This document shows, one piece after another, positions 59,425 to 64,000 of a DNA stretch of 64,000 bases (positions are counted from its first letter, which is position 1; each line of letters starts with the position of its first letter). Source of the stretch: Candidatus Villigracilis proximus (GTDB lineage: Bacteria > Chloroflexota > Anaerolineae > Anaerolineales > Villigracilaceae); assembly GCA_016715195.1 (NCBI GenBank), contig JADKBB010000004.1, positions 124,001 through 188,000 on the forward strand, given 5' to 3'. The notes beneath the pieces were generated by a model that searched no databases, was not told the origin of the DNA, and saw nothing but the letters and a program-made list of their open reading frames with translations. Position numbers and translations under genes: made by a program.

Positions 59425-60290
59425 TTAAAACCTGGGAATTAAAACAGGCGTTCTCTTTTTATAAGCCTCGTAATCTTCCTGACCACCCCATTTTGTATCT
59501 GCTTTCTTTTCAAGCATGGGAACTCCACTGACACGGGTCAACAGCAAGGTGACAAATACAGGAGAGATCAACGCCACCCACTGCCAGCCTTGCAAAACGG
59601 GTAAAGCGATAATCGCTATGCCAAGCCAGAGCATGATCTCGCCAAAATAATTGGGATGGCGCGAGCGCGACCATAAACCTGTTTGAATAAACCTGCCTTT
59701 GTTTTGCGGGTCTGCGCTGAATTTTCTTTTTGAGAATCGGCGATCACTTCAAACGCAAATCCAAAAACCCATATCAGAAAACCAATCATGGCAAATAGAT
59801 CCAGATCTTTGCGAGTGGTTGTTGTAATAGCCACCAGCGCAGCGGCAACCGTAAAAGTTACCCACAATCCTTGAATGGTCCAAACATTTAAAAAGCGGAT
59901 AAAGGAAGGTTTGATCTCATCAAATCGATCATCCTTCCCGGCTTTTTGGATGCGGCTATATAGAAAAGTACCGAGGCGCACAGCCCAGATCACAACCAAA
60001 GCCGATAAAAGGATTGACCTAAAATCGATATTTTTGCTCAAAACCACACCCATCAAGATGACGGAAATATACGTGAGGCTGCCCGTTAGATCAAAGAATT
60101 TTTCAGTCTGCATCAGATAAGCCGGGATAAAAACCAGCCATTGCACAAAAAAAGCCAGCCCAACCGTCAAAGCAAACAAGGGAAGTCCGCCTGCCAATGC
60201 ACCGCCCTGACTACCCGCCAAAGCTACGAGAAAGCCAATTAATATCAGGATGGGAAAAACAATTAATGAAATACGATCTGATCTTTTCAT
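59425..60290 (-). CDS. DUF1295 / steroid-5-alpha-reductase-like membrane enzyme (one frameshift)
   Basis: The first part (to about 59731) has six membrane helices and AVRLGTFLYSRIQKAGKDDRFDEIK. Adding one A to the A5 run (seen as T5 at 59727-59731) restores KFSADPQNKGRFIQTGLWSRSRHPNYFGEI, the hallmark of the DUF1295/ICMT-like family, and continues to the end at 59425 (about 288 residues). Such proteins act on lipids or isoprenoids in the membrane; the substrate is unknown. Confidence 0.82.
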
Positions 60291-60348
60291 GTTCTTTTTT
60301 CCTTTATTTATAGTTAGCTCAAGTTACACAAGAAAAGTTCTAAAAAAT

Positions 60349-61362
60349 TCACTTCCCATACCGCTTGCGGATCTCCGGTAAAAAATAATCATCAAAGAAA
60401 CGATCTACATCATACTCTGGTTTCCAGCCCCATTCTGAGCGCGCCAGAGAATCATCCACATCTTCAGGCCACGAGTCGACAATTCCCTGCCGGCGCGGAT
60501 TTGAGTCAAAGCTGATCTTCGCATCGGGGAAAGCTTTCAACGCCCGCTGACGAAAATCCTCGGCGGTGATGGCAAAAGCCGCGATGTTATATACATTGTT
60601 GGAAAGTTTCTCACGCGGCACATCCATCAACATTAACAAAGACTTGATCGCATCGGGCATCGCCATGAACGAGATCTTCGTATCCTCGCGCACAAAACAG
60701 GCATACGGCTTATCCTGAGCTGCAGCGTGCAGCATCTCGGGGCCGTAGTCACTCGTCCCGCCGCTCGGCAATGTAAAAGCGCTGATCAAGCCTGGAAACC
60801 GGATCGCTCGAAAGTCCAGCATGACCGGCGGGTTTGAATCCAAATGTTTTTGACCAAAATATTTTCCGTAATACATCCCCAATTTTTCGCAATACAATTT
60901 ATTACAGCCGTACATGGTATGCGGCGTATTCCAATCATCTTCCTTCACCACACCCGCTTTTATTTTTTCCTCCAAATTCGACATGCCATAAACCGCGATC
61001 GAACTCGGGAATAAAAACTTGACTGCCTTTTTATATTTTTCAGAACGATACGCAGCCAGCATCAGCAACTGCATCGTCCCTTCCACATTAATCCGATGTG
61101 CCTCCTCCGTTGCCACCTCAGCCTTTGAAGAAAGCGAAGCCGCCAAATGGAAGATGGTATCGAAATCATAATCATAAAAAGTTTTGATCTTGTAAACCAG
61201 ATCTCCCTGCACATGTTCCGACGAAAGACTCTTGATCGAATCAGGCAGCGGCATAAAATCTGCAGTTACAATTTTATACCCGCCGCGCTTCGCCAGTTCC
61301 TGCACCAACGCCTGACCAATTTCACCACACGCTCCAGTCACAAGCACTTGCTTCTCGCTCAT
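60349..61362 (-). CDS. NAD-dependent SDR, L-threonine 3-dehydrogenase-like
   Basis: 337 residues, intact. Rossmann motif TGACGEIG (9-16), active-site FPSSIAVYG and Y151-x3-K155 (YGCNK). The substrate-side segment RFPGLISAFTLPSGGTSDYG, then CFVREDTKISFMAMPDAI, fits short-chain-type L-threonine dehydrogenases, which convert threonine to 2-amino-3-oxobutyrate. A nucleotide-sugar epimerase is the main alternative. The gene has its own short upstream region and no obvious partner (Kbl) in the window. Confidence 0.8.
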   Translation of the reverse strand: MSEKQVLVTGACGEIGQALVQELAKRGGYKIVTADFMPLPDSIKSLSSEHVQGDLVYKIKTFYDYDFDTIFHLAASLSSKAEVATEEAHRINVEGTMQLLMLAAYRSEKYKKAVKFLFPSSIAVYGMSNLEEKIKAGVVKEDDWNTPHTMYGCNKLYCEKLGMYYGKYFGQKHLDSNPPVMLDFRAIRFPGLISAFTLPSGGTSDYGPEMLHAAAQDKPYACFVREDTKISFMAMPDAIKSLLMLMDVPREKLSNNVYNIAAFAITAEDFRQRALKAFPDAKISFDSNPRRQGIVDSWPEDVDDSLARSEWGWKPEYDVDRFFDDYFLPEIRKRYGK

Positions 61363-61414
61363 GTTCGCTCCTTATATGCTAGAATGAAGTTCACATTATT
61401 TTACGACACAATCC

Positions 61415-62225
61415 ATGAAATCCTGTCATCAAACACGTATGATATTTCTACGCTTCTTAATTTTGATTCTCATCACGGGCATCGGAAGTTCGTGCGCCTT
61501 TTTGGATAATTTAAACGCCATCCCCACACCCGTTATTTGGACGGAAACCCCGCTTCCCACTGCGACCATTGCCTGGTTCCCCCGCTTCTGTCACTCCCAG
61601 CCCTCAAGCATTCTCCACCTACGCCCCCACCCCAGAGATGCGTCCCGGGTTAAGCGCCATGCTCGTCACAGATGATTTTTCAAAAAAATCATTATGGGAT
61701 ATCGCAGCCTCCGACCAAGCCAGCGCCGCCATAGACAACAACCGGCTCAACCTCTCGGCACAAAGCGGAATCTACATCATCAGCCTGCGCCACGACCTGA
61801 GCGTGGACGATTACTACGCCGAGATCACTGCCCGCCCCAGCCTATGCCGCGCCGATGATAGTTATGGAATTCTTGTGCGTGCCAACGCAGTGGCGTACTA
61901 TCGATTTGGTTTATCCTGCAATGGCATGGTCAGCGCCGAACGCATCAGTGTTGGCACACGTGAATTATTACAAAAGCCTCTCCCCAGCGGTGACGTTCCC
62001 CCTGGTGCGCCTGGTGAAGTTCGCATTGGCGTTTGGGCGGTCGGCACAGAGATGCGACTCTTCCTCAACGGGCGTTATCAATTCAGCATCAACAATCCAA
62101 ACTATTTGAGCGGCACACTCGGTGTCTTTATCAATTCTGCGGGAGATAATCCCGTCATCGTCTCTTTTTCAGATCTAACCATACAGGAAATTGATTATGT
62201 TCCACCGTCTACCAGCACTCCGTAA
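61415..62225 (+). CDS. Putative lipoprotein with concanavalin-like domain (one frameshift)
   Basis: The ATG at 61415 (or 61439) starts a signal peptide (FLRFLILILITGIGSSC). The frame breaks at a five-C run (61579-61583); removing one C joins WFP to ASVTPSPQAFSTYAPTP. A Pro/Thr-rich linker leads to a beta-sandwich-like domain of about 160 residues (DYYAEITARPSLCRADDSYGI; YQFSINNPNYLSGTLGVFI), similar in style to LamG/DUF1080 folds that bind sugars. Function unknown. The C-terminus ends in STSTP. Confidence 0.75.
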
Positions 62226-62296
62226 ATGGTGGTAATAAAGTAATAAGTGAGGAACAGATAACAAGTAATCAGGTAAACAGGTATTCAAGTACACAT

Positions 62297-62326
62297 CCCT
62301 AATTCCTAATTCCTAATCCCTAATTC
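62297..62326. repeat. Heptameric tandem repeat CTAATTC
   Basis: About four imperfect CTAATTC units lie immediately upstream of the 62337 gene. This is a low-complexity intergenic repeat. It may overlap the promoter or leader. Confidence 0.7.
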
Positions 62327-62336
62327 ATCCTTCCCC

Positions 62337-63323
62337 ATGCTCACCTCTGCTGACATTCTCCACATCCCCTACACACCCGACCTGACCGAAGCCGGTATTG
62401 CATACGCTTTACGCGCACTGCCAAATCTATTTGAGTATGCCGGCAGCAAACCCTATGACCGAATCAGACGCATGGTGGCGAATGTAGCCGTGGAGTTGGC
62501 GTTTCGGCGTTATCTTTCACAGCAAAACATCCCATTTGACGTGAATGCCCCAATGCCTTTTACCGAGCCTGATAAATACAATGTCTCACTCGGCGGGCGG
62601 AGTTGTGATATTAAATCCTTTCTGATTTCGCATCGCGACCAGATCTTGCAAATGCGCAGTAACCCAACTGTAATGCTGGGAGCACCCGCGCTTGTACCTT
62701 CTGACCATCAATCGATCAGCGATCATTCGGATCATGATCTATATTTATTTGCATTCCTCTCAGGCTTGATCGCGGCTTCGCAGTCTGATCTCAAAAGATT
62801 ATTTGAAACCACTCAACCATATTATCTGATGCACGTCCTGCCTGATGAATGGCGCAAACCCACAAAGTGGCGTCCACTGGGCGCGCTGGTTTTGAAATCT
62901 GAATCAGATGCAGAAATGCAGGTCGAAGTCAGCGGGCAGGACGAGGCGCGGGGATTTTTGACACGGGTGGTGCATCTGCCAGCGCAGAAACGTGTCACGA
63001 TCCACGATGCTTTTTATTCGGTCAGCGCGCTCCACGTCAAAAATATTCCTGAAGGGCGTTTGGGAATTCATAGTCTCCTTCATAAAGAAGCGCATATCAT
63101 TCCGCCGTTGGAGTGGAGCAATATCTGGGTCTATGGCATGGATATTTATCTGACGGGTTTTATTTCACGCGCTGAGTTTCGTCAACGCGCAAAGTGGATC
63201 GCGCAGAATTCCAATGTGTTTCAGTACGCCCGTACAAAAACAAAAAATCTGGCTGTGCCGGTTGCCGAATTGAAATCCATGCAGGAATTATTTACCCGTG
63301 TAAAAGAATGGGCTGCTCAATAA
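62337..63323 (+). CDS. Uncharacterised protein with PD-(D/E)XK-like N-terminal motif
   Basis: 328 residues. The stretch VAVELAFRRYLSQQNI (E53 in a helix), then FTEPDKYNVSLGGRSCDIKS, gives D79-x11-D91-I-K93, the order and spacing expected for a PD-(D/E)XK nuclease core. The C-terminal part (about 190-320) is a different domain, with ending KSMQELFTRVKEW. No restriction-modification or other defence partner is visible; neighbours are a lipoprotein and an amidase. A nuclease role is inference from the motif only. Confidence 0.65.
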   Translation: MLTSADILHIPYTPDLTEAGIAYALRALPNLFEYAGSKPYDRIRRMVANVAVELAFRRYLSQQNIPFDVNAPMPFTEPDKYNVSLGGRSCDIKSFLISHRDQILQMRSNPTVMLGAPALVPSDHQSISDHSDHDLYLFAFLSGLIAASQSDLKRLFETTQPYYLMHVLPDEWRKPTKWRPLGALVLKSESDAEMQVEVSGQDEARGFLTRVVHLPAQKRVTIHDAFYSVSALHVKNIPEGRLGIHSLLHKEAHIIPPLEWSNIWVYGMDIYLTGFISRAEFRQRAKWIAQNSNVFQYARTKTKNLAVPVAELKSMQELFTRVKEWAAQ

Positions 63324-63456
63324 AAAAAACTAGCGCGGACAAAAGTCCACGCTCCGCAAACCTCACACCCCTCATATACCTCACAAACCTTATACACCTC
63401 ATAAACCTCATAGATACATCAAAAACATTTTTAAGGTAATATATATGAAATAGAAC
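63324..63456. other. Intergenic region with hairpin and CCTCATA-type repeats
   Basis: A stem AGCGCGGAC / GTCCACGCT (63332-63353, one mismatch) follows the 62337 gene and may be its terminator. Downstream, CCTCATAAACCT-type units repeat imperfectly at 63361-63417 before the amidase start. Confidence 0.5.
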
Positions 63457-64000
63457 ATGGAATCTACAAACCAAAACCCCACCCCCCAGCCTCCGCAACC
63501 CAGATCTGCACGCAGACCAACGGCAAGATCACGCGCGATGAATCCGTTTTTTGCAACCATGGGTGTGGCAATTTTGCTCGCCACCCTTTTCACCGCATGG
63601 ACTCCCAACAGTTTATTTTCGAATAATTTGCAGGAGCAATTGCGCTTGATCCTCACGCCGCAAGCCGCGCCGAATACGGTCAGCACGCCCCAACCGCAAT
63701 TGCGCATCGGCATCGTCGCCGGACATAACGGCAATGACTCAGGCGCAGTCTGCGTGGACGAGAACGGTGAAGTTGATCTCAAAGAAGCAGATGTAAATCT
63801 TGAGATCGCCAACCTTGTGCAAAAAAGCCTGGAGGCGCAAGGCTTTCAAGTGGACTTGCTCAATGAGTTCGATACACGTTTGAACGGCTACCGCGCGGTG
63901 GCGCTGGTTTCCATTCACAATGATTCCTGCGAATATGTAAACGATCAAGCCACAGGGTTCAAGGTGGCATCTTCGCTCGAAACACGGGATGTGAACCGCG
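63457..64000 (+). CDS. N-acetylmuramoyl-L-alanine amidase (Amidase_3), C-terminus off the window
   Basis: The visible 181 residues begin with a Pro/Arg-rich cytoplasmic tail and one membrane helix (about 30-50), so the protein is anchored rather than released. The Amidase_3 zinc motif follows: H90 in IVAGHNGNDSGA, E110 in LKEADVNLEIA, and H154 in VALVSIHNDSC. These enzymes cleave the amide between MurNAc and L-Ala of peptidoglycan. The start is the ATG after an in-frame TAG; no strong RBS is seen. Confidence 0.88.
   Translation, partial: MESTNQNPTPQPPQPRSARRPTARSRAMNPFFATMGVAILLATLFTAWTPNSLFSNNLQEQLRLILTPQAAPNTVSTPQPQLRIGIVAGHNGNDSGAVCVDENGEVDLKEADVNLEIANLVQKSLEAQGFQVDLLNEFDTRLNGYRAVALVSIHNDSCEYVNDQATGFKVASSLETRDVNR

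Noticed and set aside
62297..62326. Heptamer repeat as a CRISPR-like array
   Set aside because: The units are too short and contiguous, without spacers.

Overview
The window looks like a chromosomal segment of an Anaerolineae-type member of the Chloroflexota. The reasons are roughly balanced base composition, many large secreted proteins ending in SLH-like modules, several STAND-type (NB-ARC plus TPR) regulators, and a housekeeping block (gyrB, plsY, a threonine dehydrogenase-like SDR) whose neighbours are poorly characterised membrane proteins. The taxonomic call is inference from gene content; no rRNA or other taxonomic marker was found. No tRNA, rRNA, CRISPR array or intact insertion sequence was seen.

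Region 1 (1-40.4 kb) is a surface-protein island. Ten minus-strand genes (4088, 6193, 9338, 12381, 17683, 24027, 26210, 31548, 33409 and 37662, given by their low coordinate) each encode a signal peptide and a different ectodomain, then three nearly identical SLH-like repeats with paired cysteines and a C-terminal FNLP motif (followed by a few extra residues in one of them). An eleventh secreted protein runs off the left edge. The ectodomains are beta-propeller-like repeats, SBBP repeats, parallel beta-helices, Ig-like domains, an MBG-like domain and an M23 peptidase. Most of the ten have their own hairpin terminator. Between them lie three plus-strand STAND regulators (1671, 20587, 28835) and one fused sensor kinase/response regulator (14882). 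These are plausible controllers of the array, but that link is inference.

Region 2 (40.9-44.0 kb) is a nickel/cobalt ECF transporter operon, fur-cbiM-cbiQ-cbiO, with a TTGCAA-N4-TTGCAA operator just before the Fur-family gene. Region 3 (44.1-47.9 kb) holds a lipoprotein and a two-gene unit: a NACHT NTPase with a C-terminal FGE/C-type-lectin-like domain, and a small helical partner. Both carry the same short Gly/Ile-rich N-terminal motif, an arrangement like amyloid-coupled NLR defence systems. This is the best candidate here for a little-described system. Region 4 (48.1-53.3 kb) is a FIST sensor protein with a very large ComP-like, multi-GAF histidine kinase. Region 5 (53.4-64 kb) is housekeeping and mixed: gyrB, membrane proteins, a JAMM peptidase, plsY, a GNAT acetyltransferase, a DUF1295-type methyltransferase/reductase, an SDR dehydrogenase, a lipoprotein, a putative PD-(D/E)XK protein and a cell-wall amidase cut by the right edge.

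About thirteen frame breaks split otherwise well-conserved genes, most of them single-base changes in short homopolymers. I annotate these as single genes with frameshifts. The pattern suggests assembly indel errors rather than widespread gene death, but raw reads are needed to decide.
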